A stretch of DNA of 64,000 nucleotides from Gnetum montanum. Lineage: Eukaryota > Streptophyta > Gnetopsida > Gnetales > Gnetaceae. The stretch is taken from NCBI GenBank assembly GCA_015680685.1, contig MNCI01026893.1:62001-126000 (forward strand), in the 5' to 3' direction. The notes under the pieces are model-generated. The model was not told the DNA's origin. It saw only the letters and a program-made list of their open reading frames with translations, and ran no database searches. Positions 22,790 to 34,054 of the stretch are shown here, piece by piece. A program made the position numbers and the translations under genes. Each line of letters opens with the position of its first letter. Position 1 is the first letter of the stretch.

Positions 22790-23400
22790 CCCATGCTAGA
22801 AGTGATGATTACCATAGCTTCCATGGCTGAAATTTTTTTTGTGAATTTAGAAGAAGCTTCGTCGGAGTCCTTCTACCTGGAAGAGGCATGTCAGTTTGTT
22901 GTACTATTCTTCAAATTTGACGTTCAAACCCCATATCTAACATTCGGTCTGCTTCATCTAAAGCCAGGTACCGCACCATGGATAATGACATTATCCCCAT
23001 TTCAAGAAGATTACCAACCCATCCAGGAGTCACAACAAGAATATCTATACCTCTCTCCAACTCACGAAACTGCTAATTGATTGGAGTTCCTCCATATGCA
23101 ACCAAAACCTAGTGGAAATACTTTGCAGATGCCACAAGGAGGAGCAGGATAGGACCCATGTAGAATTCCTCTGATAATCAGAAAGTAGAAGGTGTTGGTT
23201 TTCCCCAATCTGTTCTGCATGCAAGCCATGAGGTCCTGTTTGGCCAGAGAAATCGGAATTGCGTACTTCTGAGTTGGCTTCACGTAGTTACATCACCTCA
23301 AATTCATACTCAATGCTTCTCTAAGGTCGATCTCTACAAATGTCTCCATAGGTGGAGATACAGAATCACCGCTGGTGTCCACAGGAATATCCTCTTAAGT
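22790..23400 (-). pseudogene. Fragment of a plant DED1/DDX3-type DEAD-box RNA helicase carried in G2
   Basis: On the minus strand the order is EDIPVDTSGDSVSPPMETF, EIDLREALSMNLR, CNYVKPTQKYAIPISLAKQD (Q motif region), the P-loop (motif I) decayed to [25 protein letters not shown] (23102 onward), and [19 protein letters not shown] with an intact DEAD box (about 22972). These are the N-terminal and first RecA-domain motifs of ATP-dependent helicases of the DED1 group (Arabidopsis RH11/RH37/RH52 kind). Frame changes and stops interrupt it; the second RecA domain was not found. Introns were not seen in this part, so a processed copy is plausible. It lies in sense with the presumed LTR. Confidence 0.82.
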
Positions 23401-23937
23401 GTCAAACACCTGAGGATCTGTCGCTACATCTTATTGCAGGAAATTGCAGCTACTGAGCTCGACCTCTATAGATAATATGATCGACAAAGTCCAAATTGAC
23501 AATATCAACAACATCCGTATCAGGGTCCACTGCAGAGCCTTCCATTTCCAAAGACCAGTAATTATCATCCATGGCAGTGGCACAAGTGTTTCAATTGATG
23601 TCGAAGTTGGGCAATGGCTCCTAAGATTTTATGACACGGCTTAGGATGCATCATCCCACGTGCTTTTAATCCATTTAAACAACGTTCCACATGGAGGATT
23701 TTGTTGAGCTTTTAATGAAATAATATATGAAAGCATTTTTGAATTGTTGATAAATGCCTTACAATCTATTTTTTGTATTGTTCCTACTCCTAATGCACTA
23801 ATTCCCATGCTATTTAGTTTTTTTTCATAAGCCGCATATAGTGAGTGTTTAATTCAAATGTTTGGTTCCATTTCAAATTGTTTCCCTGCACAGATCCAAC
23901 TTGTTCCATGAAATGGCCAAAATGTACCAACACTCAC

Positions 23938-26900
23938 GACCTATTTTCATAATCCACATGAAATCGTGTATTATGCTGGCGGGTAAGTGTTTTCAAGGTG
24001 TTATGATGTGCTAACTGTTGTTTGATTTTGTGTCAAGTGTAAAAAATTGTCTACATTCTATGACGTAGGTTTTTTATCGATGCAAATGGTCTCCAAGGTG
24101 ATATGGACATGTTATCTATGGCCGAAATGGCCATAAAGGAATTCACTTCCATTAGCAATGTGCATGTTGATGTCCTAGGAAAACTAAGATTTGAAATCTA
24201 ACACTACCCTATCTATTATGTCAGATTCTTTATCAAGTGTAGAGACTCCGGATGGCTGGATAAGGAGTGGATTTTGGATCGTCCTATCACTGTTGATGAC
24301 GTACAGGAGAGCATCCCACTGTTTCCCTTGCCCTTTGGATGCAGTAAGTTATGCTATGGTGATCTACTGTGTGACCCTATGGAGTGAGAATGGTGTATAA
24401 GATTTTATTATTTTTCTATTTTGTCTAATCTTGTTGTTTTATGTTTATAGTTAGGGAATCACGAGAGGTCACAATGAAAGCTTCTTGGCATGAGACGAGC
24501 AGTCTCGTTTTCTATTATGGTGACATAAAAGAAGCACAACGTTGGCTCTGCCACAGAGCGGCCCTAGCTGCTATAACCAATAACCTCTGGGAAGTTGGAT
24601 TAATGGAGCTATTTCTAGCTGTAACCCCCAATGTCATAGCAGCAAAAATGTTAACCCTAGTTAATTCCTTCAACAAAGAAATCAAGTGTCTTCACATGCG
24701 CATGTGTAACATGCATGTGAGGTTTGATATTAATGCTCAACTGTTCACCAACTTTTTTGGCATTCCTTCTAATAGCCTTCCAGTGGAAGAAAGGTCAAAG
24801 AGAGGTTCTAAGCATTAGAAAGACATAGAGGAGTGGCTAGGGGTTAAAAAAGAACCAGAAGGCATCCTTGCTGATAAAATCAAGCTAGAGGTGGCTAATA
24901 CCATTTATTCCCTCTTTCGAGCTCGCACTTTTCCCAAGCTACTCTCCTAGGCAAGAATCCTTGGCATAGAGTAGGCTTGGATCATGCGGGAGGTTATGGA
25001 GGAGGGAATATGGTATAATTGGGCCAGTTACCTTACTAAAGGCCTATAGGCTAAAATGGTCAAGCTTTGCAAGAAGCTTGAGTCTTGTTTTAATGTGCAT
25101 TTTGACTTTTTTATAGCTTACTTTTAGTGTTTTGCTGAAGTCCTGGTAGTTTGCAAGGATGGATGCTGGGTGTAGCAAGATCGTAACTAGATTTCCAAAC
25201 CATGGATTTCCCAGGTCTTCCCCACCGTCTGATCCCAAGATTCTCCTGAAGGTATTAGGGAGTCACTTTCACTAACGATGAAGGATCAGGTGGTGCCTTC
25301 TGTGAGGAGCCAAGACAACATGGGTGAGGTGTCCCCTTTTGACACTAGCAATGCATCAAGGGGGAAATGCCTATTAGCAAAAATAGTAACTTCATCAGTT
25401 CAGCAGAAAAAGCATCGTCCAGCTGTGGAGCCTTCCAGCCCGATTGGTGAAGAGGAAAGGAAACTATGAATTAAGTTTCATAGGAACAATCCTCTGGCTG
25501 GTAAGTAGAATATTGCATGATTAGTTTATGTGTATTATGCTACATATAAACATCGTTGTATCATGTAGAACTTCTGAAAAGTAAATAAATTTTTGTTTTG
25601 GTTAACTATGTTATTTGATAGAAAAAGGGAAAGATGTAGAGGAATTAACCCCTGAAACAGGGGCCATAGTTTTGTGGCATGGAGAAGAGGCCCCAGTTTT
25701 GGAAGAGGAGGCCCTTGTTAACAATGTAGGTGGCACAGAGGTTGCTTTGCCCAAAAATGAGATGGATGTAGAGGATGTTGAGGTCCTTTTGAATGAGCTG
25801 AGAAAAGAGAAGTGGTTCATTGCTGGTAAGTTTGACCTTTTCCTCAGGGGGCAATCCTCCTACTATTACCCTTGGGGGTTTGCTGAATTGAAGCTTTGTA
25901 TTACTATAATGTCTCAATTACCTTCATGTCTACTGTGCTATGTCTAACTCATTTTGTTTGTGTAGTAGGCACTTCTAATAACAGTGGCGTACATTTTTCA
26001 GCAACCCCAACTCAACATTGGGGTGAGGCCCTTGACAAATTTTCCTTTATGGAGGGCATTGCGAATGACATGATCATTCTTTTAGAGTGAATCAATCCTA
26101 ATATTGGTATGTCAATATTTTTAGGCAGGAATCACTGAAATTGGCACATCACATTATTCTGTTGCATCTAATTGTTGTTTTTTTTTATGTTATAGGATCT
26201 CGCCTCAAATGGGATCCCAAAGAGCCCGTTGACATAGACACTGGCCTTGAACCCTCACCAAAGGTGACCAAAGTGCCACATGGCCTTTACGATGAGATGC
26301 GTAAATGTGTGTTACGCTTGGCCTGTTCTCTCTGGGAGTGTTAGAATGTCAACGGAGATCTTTCGAAGAGGTTGCAAAAAGCAAAAAAATAGAAAGTGAC
26401 CCTAACTATTAGGGTTGAGGACCTTGAGTCCTAAAATGAATTTCTGCAAGCTCGAGAGACCAATGATGAGAATTTGCAGATATCTGTGATTAACTACACA
26501 TTATTGGATGGTCGTCAGGAACAACATCCAAGCCAGCTGCGAGCTCATTGAGCAACAGAGGTAAATGGATCTCCTAACCTAGAAGAACCAAGACTGGAAG
26601 GATTTCAGCATGAGGGTCTAAGAATGGGGGTAGGCATACAAGGACCTTAAGCACATGTATAAGCAAGAAAGTGCTACATATCACCAACATTACAGGGATT
26701 CTACAGTTGAAGCATGGTTACTCTAGCTGTTCCTCGATGTCATTGGTGCATTTGGAGCATATGAAAAGTTTGAGGAACAAGTGATAGTAAGTGCCTTCCT
26801 AGAGAGAGAGATAACTCTACCTGTTGGGGAGATTATTGTCCCTTCTTTCTTTCCTAAATTGCCCCGGTGGACTCCTATGGTAAAAGGGAAGGTAAAGGTT

Positions 26901-27300
26901 GGAGCTGATCTAGAAGATGACGTTTGGGTTGAGCTCGTTAAGGACGAGATCATACGACGCCTGTTAGTCAGCCTGGAACAAATTCCTTTCATGGCTGATG
27001 CAAGACCATCATAGGTAAGCTATGTTACAGTTGTATTATTTTTATGCATAATTTTGGTGGCAACGCTAACGTTTGTTTCATGACAAATCGTAGGATCAAA
27101 ACGAAGAGGGTCCTCATGAAGAGGAGTGTGATGGAGATGATGGTCTTCACGAAGAGGGTCCCCATGAGGAGGAGTTGCATAGAGAGGATTGTCCCCATGA
27201 AGAGACACCATGCAAAGGAGGTCCTTATGAGTATGAACCTCATGAGGCAGATGTGGAGTTAAATAATGCAGATGGACATGGTAACAAAAGGGATGTGTAG
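23938..27300 (+). pseudogene. Antisense gene of element D, end of exon 2 to exon 8
   Basis: Exon 2 resumes at 23938 and ends 23982 at GTAAGT; then exon 3 24069-24343, 4 24451-25500, 5 25622-25825, 6 about 25969-26106, 7 26196-27014, 8 27094-27300. Introns are 79-143 bp and all have GT-AG ends. Exon lengths nearly equal those of B (exon 4 1050 versus 1052; exon 7 819 versus 833). Blocks: GWLDKEWILDRPITVDDVQE (3), MHVRFDINAQLFTNFFGIP and FAEVLVVCKDGCW (4), DKFSFMEGIANDMI (6), KLPRWTPM and DEIIRRLLVSLEQIPF (7). Exon 8 is acidic with a repeated HEEGPHEE-like motif and ends GNKRDV plus stop. The product would be about 1,030 aa, of no family I recognise. Stops at several positions show decay. Confidence 0.75.
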
Positions 27301-27439
27301 CATGGCTATATTGGCCAAACATTTTTTTGTAATGAAATGGAGTAAAGGATAATGCTCTTTGATCAATGTGATTGTAAAATAACATTTTTTAATTTTTTAA
27401 TTTATGAAGGGCAACGTATCATTAGAAGGATTACATATT

Positions 27440-27565
27440 TTAGGCCACTGCAGGCCGCTAATAGTTTAAGGCCATTTCAGGCCAAGCCATCATAACCATA
27501 AAAGGATAAACAAAATTGTCAGTTTTAGGCCGTAGTGGGCCGTAACTAGTTTAAGGCCATTTTGG
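27440..27565 (-). repeat. Dyad array of D, GGCC type, between PR and the antisense gene
   Basis: Units such as GTTTAAGGCCATTTCAGGCC occur at about 27470 and 27550, with looser copies at 27440 and 27520. Two GGCC half-sites flank 6-7 bases, next to an AGTTTA box. It lies just beyond the 3' end of the antisense gene, as in B and E. Confidence 0.72.
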
Positions 27566-27799
27566 ACCAAGATGCGTATGCAAAAGCGTAACAAGAACAA
27601 TGTGATAGGAAAGAGCGTAAATTGTGTAATAGTAAATAATGTGGGTTGATATAACTTATCATGTTAACGTGTTCACTTGTTGGTTCTGTAGCTACTTCTT
27701 GATCGTTTTTAGGTTTAGCGACACGTGTGGACAAGGAGTCTTATTACAACATTTCTCTATGCTACCATCTTCTCCTTAGAAGGGTAGTTTAGCCCAAAT

Positions 27800-28262
27800 C
27801 AAGCTTTCATTGGCCACTATATCAGCCTATTTAATTGTTGGGGTAGGGGTTTGATCTTCAAGATTTCAATCTTCAAACCCTATTCCATTTCCACATTGTT
27901 AACTGCTTGAGGGGTCATCTTATCATCATGGATTATCACTTCCCCTCCTACATAGGACAAGTGGATCTCTTAATGAATGGATGATGAGACTACCCTTAAT
28001 TGAGCCAACCAAGAGCTCCCTAAGATTAGGTTGAAACCAGGCATCTCCTCGATGATGATAAACACCACGTTTGTGTGGAACTGATCCCCTACAACAAAGT
28101 TGATTTGTACCATTCCCTTGACTTGCACTCCTACCCCATTAAATGACCGCAAACATGACTTTTTCATGGGATTGATCTAGTCAAGCACACCTAGTTTGTC
28201 CACCATGGGAAATTGGATGACATTGGTAGCTGCCCCGTCATCTACGTGTACTCTCCAGATTT
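27800..28262 (-). pseudogene. Protease of element D, broken
   Basis: The minus strand reads VDDGAATNVIQFPMVDKLGV (from about 28244), then VQINFVVGDQFHTNVVFI and EMPGFNLILGSSWLAQLR. This is collinear with B's protease at 5098-5440. The active-site strand has DDGA. A stop follows KLGVLD. After the ILG motif the frame runs into a conserved EIHLSYVGGEVIIH block, then decays. Confidence 0.8.
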
Positions 28263-31200
28263 TGTACTGATCGACCTAGATAGTAATGAACATGGATGCT
28301 GTTGTCACTTGACCATTTTCTGGGTCATCCTTAATGGATTCATCATGAAATGTCAATTGGGAATGCCATGGTTGTTCAACAGCAGGGAAGAGCATAATCA
28401 AATAGATTTCTTCTTCATCTGCTGGCAAGTTCTCATCCACGGGTATGGATGCTAACATGAAAACCATGGTCTTGCAATCCTTTTGTGATGTCATCAGCAA
28501 TTCATAGAGGCTCAGCATTGTATTTTTTTGTTTAAGAGCCTGCTTGACTTGCGTAAAAGCATGAAGGAGATCATGCCCATGATCTGGTTGTTTGTTACCC
28601 TTCTCTTCTTCCATTCATCCCAAGAGACGGTTTCTAGTTGAGGATTGTGTTTTCTTGGGTAGGAAGAAGATGGTCACCTTTGCTTAACGTCATCTTTTTT
28701 AGGGGAAGGTGGGGCCAATGGCATCAATTCAAGGGGTGTAGGCTTAGGAAACCCCAACATAAGGTAGTCCTTGGCTGTGTTACCTGTCATACGCCCTTCT
28801 CCTTTCCCATTAGGTTGTGATTGCAGCGTTGACTTAGAGATTTTTACCCTGCATAGCAAGAGAAATTGATGGCTTTGGTGCCCTGATGACAAAGGGTGCC
28901 CTAGGTGCGGATGTGGGCTAGGCCGTGGCTTTACTGACAGTGGGCTATGGAATGAAGGTTTGAGATGGGACCTGGAGGATGAAAGGTTGTTGCTGAGTTG
29001 CACCCATCAATGTTGATAGGCTTGTCATCTAAGGTGGACAAGGAGGCGCATGCAACACAAAGGGTTGCTTTGGCTATGCCTGGCCATGGCTCTCCGTACC
29101 CACTACATTGATGGTGTACCCTACGTTATTTGTGTTTAACAGGTCTTGATACACATGCATGGACTAGTTTTCAAGATGGACCAGACTACTACTATCTAGG
29201 ATCAGTTTAACTTTGTTGATCATGCATTGAATGTCATCTTTCAATGCCCAATAGTAATCCGTGTAATGACCACATAGTTGGTGGTAGTCACAAAAATCAT
29301 CCAGCCTGAAATTCTTGGGGACCAGTGGCTCATTAGGCAAGGCCAAGGAGGGGTTCTTGAGTAGCTCACAATGCCATCTATGCTGTTTCAAACCCTTCTT
29401 GGATACCTTCATATGTTGAATATGGCGAGTTCCTAGTAATTGATTTAGAAGTTCTGAAGGCTTTACAGGGAGAGTCATGTATCTTGAGCGATATTTACGC
29501 TCAAAATTTGGCATCGGCTATGGGGATGCCTCAAGGGTGGGTGATGTTTCTTGATCAGTGATGTTTGAGCTAGTTGTGGGCTTAGCAGGCACTGTAGATA
29601 CTTTCTTATTATTATTTTTCTTCTTGGCCCCTTCGGCTACAGCTGTTACTGTCATAGTTGTAGCTTCGCCCTTATCTTTGCTCTTGTTGTGGGCATTTTT
29701 GTAGACAACATATGCTAGGTCTTCCTCACCTTTGCTGCATCTTGAATGCTCTTAGTTTGAGCGAAGGCTTGGCTAATAGAGCAGGAAGCGAAGTAATACA
29801 GTTTAGACTTAATGAAGTCATTGACTGCCCCCTTGAAGATTACCAATAGATGGGGCTCCATGATGGGTTCACGGATTTCATTCAACATAGCGCTCCACCA
29901 CTGTATAAAATTTTGGACTGGCTTGAGTGGATCTTACTTAATTTCCATTAACTAATCTAGTGTGACTTCTGGTTTCAGGTTGTATTTGAAATGAGTCATG
30001 AACTGAGCTAATATGTCTTCCAAGGTTGAGATGGAAGTGTGTGGAAGTGGACGATACCAGTGTAAAGCTTTACTTGTTAGGGACATAGCAAAGACATGGA
30101 TGATGGTATGTGGCCATTGTTGCAGTAACAATGACTCAGATCTGAAGGTAACTAAACGGGTGTTGGGATCACCTTTCCCATTGTATTTTGTAAAATGGGG
30201 GAGTGGCATCCCAGGAGGTAACAAAAAAATTGGTACCACTGGACTTATAGGATGATCATGGTAAAAATCCATGACCTGTATTATGTCAGAACTGGTAGCC
30301 TTAAGACATTTAACCTCCTCGGTAAGGGTTTGGATAAGCTAGAAGGCTTGATCCAAACTCGTGGATGAAGAGGTGGGTTGTGAAATAGCTGGGGCAGCCA
30401 CAATGGATGGCGGGATAGGGATAACAACATGGCCTGTGAGTGATGTAGTCAGAGCCGTCCTTACAGGTGGCACTGCTTGTATCATCCACCACCTGGTAGG
30501 TGGTGTAGGTAGGGATACTATGGTCGATTATGCCATAGGATATGTTGTTTGCATGCCTGAGGGCATAGACAATGACCCTATAGTTTACAGGACTTGGCTT
30601 TGATTATGTGAGAGGTAAGACATCTACGTAGGTAGTGTAACAGGTGGTGATGTATTTGAAGTCCACCATGTGATAGTGGTAGGTCCTACTATAAATGGTA
30701 ACACAAGAGCAACAACTAGAATGGTATAAGTGGTATATAACTGCAAAGTATGTACTACATGCACATTCCGTGATGTAGGCGTAGGTATACGATGAGACGG
30801 GTTGGTTAACTATGACTATGGAGGAATGGTCTGTGAAGGAATAATACCCGTGAAGGTAGCTGGAGAGAAGAAATGCTGATGGGCTGCATGTGCAACATGG
30901 TTGACGGTAGATAATGATAATGGCTTAGTGACCATAAACAATGGATTTACACGAGACGTTGTGGAGGGGGGAGCCATGACAAAGTTAGCGTGACTACCTC
31001 CCTTGGAGTGGGCATCTAGGTCTTTGTACCCATCATGGGATGCTTCCTCATAGAACACCTCGTCTCGTTGTTCCATTGATTCTTTAACCATTAACAATTG
31101 ATCCAGCATCCATTGTTGCTAGTCCGTTAGGGGTATGAAAGCATCAGGCGAAGTCACGAATTCCTTCCCATTACAGTAGATGAACTCATATTCGCGTTTC

Positions 31201-31427
31201 GCTTTGAGTTCCTATGTGTACATGGGTAGGTTCACCACAATCTTGGCACAGAGTAAGTTGTAGTGTTTTATGCATTGAGTGTGTCCCTTGGGCTCTTTAT
31301 TTTGAATCCTGAGGGATCAGCGTAGCTGCACCGGACTAGCCAGTGATTCAGTGATAGCAGGCGTAACCTGCACCATCCAGGGGTTTTCGAGATTGGCAGT
31401 GGTAATGGTGGTAGTCGATACAGCCAT
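28263..31427 (-). pseudogene. Gag of element D, broken
   Basis: The start is taken at 31427 (MAVSTTTITTANLENPWM), the first ATG after the leader, in line with A and C. The N-terminal domain has HYNLLCAKIVVNL. The capsid block (30272-29952) reads MPLPHFTKYNGKGDPNTRL and ALHWYRPLPHTSISTLEDIL. The zinc-finger-like block is FRLDDFCDYHQLCGHYTDYY near 29310-29250. The acidic linker before PR reads VDENLPADEEEIYLIM. Several stops and frame changes break it. The total length of about 1,050 codons to PR is like that in B. Confidence 0.83.
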
Positions 31428-31683
31428 TCTCTATGTAGCTAGAAATTAATGATAATAGGGCTGAATATCAAAAAAGGAAAAGGAAGATTAAGGGTAGACA
31501 TGGGCTTTCTATCCTACTGGATTCCAAAGGAATCGTCAGAGTGACCGATCTGTACCACACAATCACGTAAACAACCATAGAGGTATTACGTTTACGTCAG
31601 TTGACAATGGGTACAGATAGCTTACAAGACTACCTGTGAAATGTAGATCAGAGGTTTAGGCCCTCCTTCTAGTGCCAGAAAAC
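31428..31683 (-). promoter_or_regulatory. Leader and primer-binding site of element D
   Basis: The PBS (31677-31659) reads TGGCACTAGAAGGAGGGCC on the minus strand, six bases after the LTR end. It differs by one base from that of C. The rest is non-coding leader, resembling A's. Confidence 0.78.
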
Positions 31684-32962
31684 TATAACAATGGAAAACA
31701 TCAGTTGCTGGAAACACTACGGGAATTTCTGCGCACATAGTTTTAACCCTGGATCCACGCGAGGGCCATGTTGGGGAAAACAAATCCGAGGTGTCCTAAA
31801 TGGTCTTTTTGATCAAACAGGGACTTACTTAATCAATCAATAGATTTTTCAATGATTATAAAATGAGGTGATTATTTGATGTAAAATATATTATCAATTT
31901 AAGAGAAAAAGAGATCTGGTCCAAGATTAGATCTCGAAGGTAATGAAGGCAGCATAAAACTATGTAAAATGATCACAAAATTCAATGTAAACAAGGTGTA
32001 ATGAATTGAATTTGGAGTATATATGACCCTAAGATTTGGGATCTTCCTTATAGATAAATGTAATGAACAAATTAGGATTTAAAAGTAGGCTTCGGTTTGG
32101 ATGAAGTGTCTACTACAAACAAGAAGCTAATCAGAGATACAACAAGTAAAGGCCAATCTACCTTGTTCTAGCCAATCTAAGCACAAGGGAGTCAGACCCA
32201 AAGCAAAGTATCTGCTAACTTGAATTCCTTGGTCAAAAGCTTCTCTCGGTCACTGTCGATGCTCTTCTGTTGCCAACTCTTTTCTTGTCATCTCACCAGT
32301 CTTTGCCAAGAGAAATTGTTAGAAATTTCCAAAAATTGCCAACCACTAACTACCCAACCCTGCCTCTATTATCTACTAGGGTATTTATAAGATTAGGATT
32401 AGGAGAAGAATGCAGTGTAGATGACGTGTGTCCTGGGCCCACAAAATACTGTTGACCTGATGTGCTATAGCTGAAGCTTGTGGTGCTACGTTGTGCTACA
32501 CTCTAAAGCATAGTGTAGCATAACCACCCTTCAAGAAGACAGTTTACTTAGCCTTGTCTCTTGCGATAAATAGACTATCCCATGACTACGCTATGATACG
32601 CTGGGAATGGTATCATGGCGTAATCACTACCACCACTTGAATTTCGTTATCTTTGTTGCTGCGGATAAGTCAATTGCACTTCTTACGTTACATTGCATTA
32701 TGCTACATAGCGTAATGTAGCATAGTGCGGCAAAAGATAAGATTTTTCAACATGACCAACCTACCAAGTTGAAGTGTTATTGCTACGCATCCCTTGTTCT
32801 ATCTAGTCTTCTTGAAGTTTGCTACGTTGAACTGCGTAACGTAGCGTAGCAAGCCCTTAGCCGAAAGAAAAAAATTTGCTGAGATGTACCACTTATGGAA
32901 TCCTTGCCTAAACTTCAAGACTTTGCTGGATCATCAAGGTCTTGAAATTTCATGGTGTTTCA
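31684..32962 (-). repeat. 5' LTR of element D (1279 bp)
   Basis: The outer end is GGTGTTTCA followed by CCCCT, and the inner end is TATAACAATGG (decayed TGTAACAATGG). The TATA box TTATAAATAC is at 32390-32381 on the minus strand. A hairpin at about 32586-32621 matches that of the other LTR but with TACGC/GCGTA where the other has TACAC/GTGTA. Confidence 0.92.
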
Positions 32963-32967
32963 CCCCT

Positions 32968-33602
32968 ACTCTCTCATATGTATTTGGGGAGGAGGAGCAT
33001 TAGCCTTAGGTCTACTCACATGACACAAGATCCCTCTAACTTCTAAAAAAATTAGCTTAGGCCTCAGCCCTACCCTGCGTAACCCATCAATAAGTGTTAG
33101 CATCAGGAAATACATGCGCAATGTAGCAACACCTAGCAGTTCATGCATATAGCGTAGCATAACCCTCTTCCTGCACATAGTGTAGTGACAGTGTGAAAGC
33201 CTAGTGTAGCAAGAATATGCAAATAGCCTAGCGTAGCAATTAGAACAATTGATGACATGCCCTAATAAAACATGTGTCGCACTATCACATCACACATGGC
33301 CTAGCCCTCCTAAGGGTTCTACATTATGCCATTCAAAGGTCAAGTAACTTAAACTGCCTAAGCCCTGTGGTTATGAAAACTGTGGTAGTGGTGGTTTAGG
33401 TGACCTGCATGCAACTATGATGTAACGGTTATGCATCTGCCATGATCGAAATAGCGACAGTGGCAATGCAAACTACCAAAATGACGTGACAACAGAAAAC
33501 ATAGGTAGCCAAGAATGAATGCAAAATGAACAGGATGTAAAACAAAAGTAGAGAACAATAGAAAACACAGAATGAAAAAGCAGAGGAAGCATAGTAACCT
33601 AC
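32968..33602 (-). other. Intron 1 of B's antisense gene, part right of D
   Basis: After removing D and one copy of CCCCT, this joins 9776-9716 to give an intron of about 690 bp, close to the 719 bp of intron 1 in D. It holds scattered AGCGTAGCA-like words but no gene. The donor is GTAGGT at 33602. Confidence 0.6.
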
Positions 33603-33721
33603 TGGGTCAACGGTGTGCTCTTCCACGCTGCAATGCATGCTTGTGTCACATGTCCTAGGGTCTTCTTCACCTCCTTAACCTTTACAACTGCTAGATGAGT
33701 ACGTTCCCTCTTAGGAGCCAT
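33603..33721 (-). pseudogene. Antisense gene of element B, exon 1
   Basis: It reads MAPKRERTHLAVVKVKEVKK, then TLGHVTQACIAAWKSTPLT, ending at a GTAGGT donor. Length is 119 nt, exactly that of D's exon 1, with MAPK at the start and a basic N-terminus. An upstream in-frame extension (MISKHEVILL...) is open here but not conserved in D, so I take MAPK as the start. It pairs with exons 2-8 at 9715-6129. Confidence 0.68.
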
Positions 33722-34054
33722 TTTCCTACTTGCAGATTTACCCTCTTCGTTGTAAAACCCCACCTTGCTAGTTGTTAACAGAATTACTTCGTGCTTCGAA
33801 ATCATGTGCTCCGATGTGGGCTTTGCACTCTTATGGTGAGAATGGAAAAATTACTAGGGTTTAACCCCTATGTATGGCCATAATGGCAGGAAAGGGAAAC
33901 TTGTTGCTCTCTCTCTCCAATTAATGTAGAGTGTGTTGTACAACATAACATGCTCACCATGATGTCGCAGCATTATTGACATTAAAGCCTTAACATGCTT
34001 CGAGCCAACTATTTGGTTTCCCAAAAGCAAAAAAATATATTTGTTTTCGTTAGG
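33722..34054 (-). other. Upstream region of B's antisense gene
   Basis: It contains the USE-like word AGCCCACATCGG at 33823-33812 and a CTCTCTCTC run near 33910. An open frame on the minus strand (34060-33854) has no match in D, and I do not call it a gene. Confidence 0.4.

Larger units (their letters stand above)
20544..23932 (-). mobile_element. G2: LTR-like unit inserted in exon 2 of D's antisense gene (3389 bp)
   Basis: It starts TGTTGGCGACT and ends GTACCAACA, flanked by CTCAT (20539-20543) and CTCAC (23933-23937). Its left half (20544 to about 21790) is a close relative of G1's left half. A canonical TATA box on the minus strand (TTATAAAAAGGC near 21765) fixes the likely orientation as minus. 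The U3 half contains a tandem repeat and a DEAD-box helicase fragment. The exon sequence of the antisense gene is continuous when G2 is removed. Confidence 0.75.
9777..32962 (-). mobile_element. Element D: full-length minus-strand Tat-lineage retrotransposon inside B
   Basis: D is bounded by LTRs 9777-11052 and 31684-32962, with the direct repeat CCCCT at 9772-9776 and 32963-32967. Internal order on the minus strand: PBS (31677-31659), gag (31427 to about 28270), PR (about 28260-27900), dyad array, antisense gene on the plus strand (19469-27300), dyad array, RT, RNH, aRNH, INT (16154 to about 12690), dyad array, tail, PPT. Two LTR-like units, G1 and G2, interrupt it. Without them D is about 17.0 kb. 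It landed in intron 1 of B's antisense gene. Confidence 0.92.

Noticed and set aside
26551-26570. GTAAAT after CAACAGAG as a splice donor in exon 7 of D
   Set aside because: B reads through the same place as coding sequence and the following protein aligns between the two copies, so exon 7 continues.
33722-33805. Longer start of exon 1 in B (MISKHEVILL...)
   Set aside because: The extension is open only in B; D has no equivalent, while both share MAPK and the same exon length from there.
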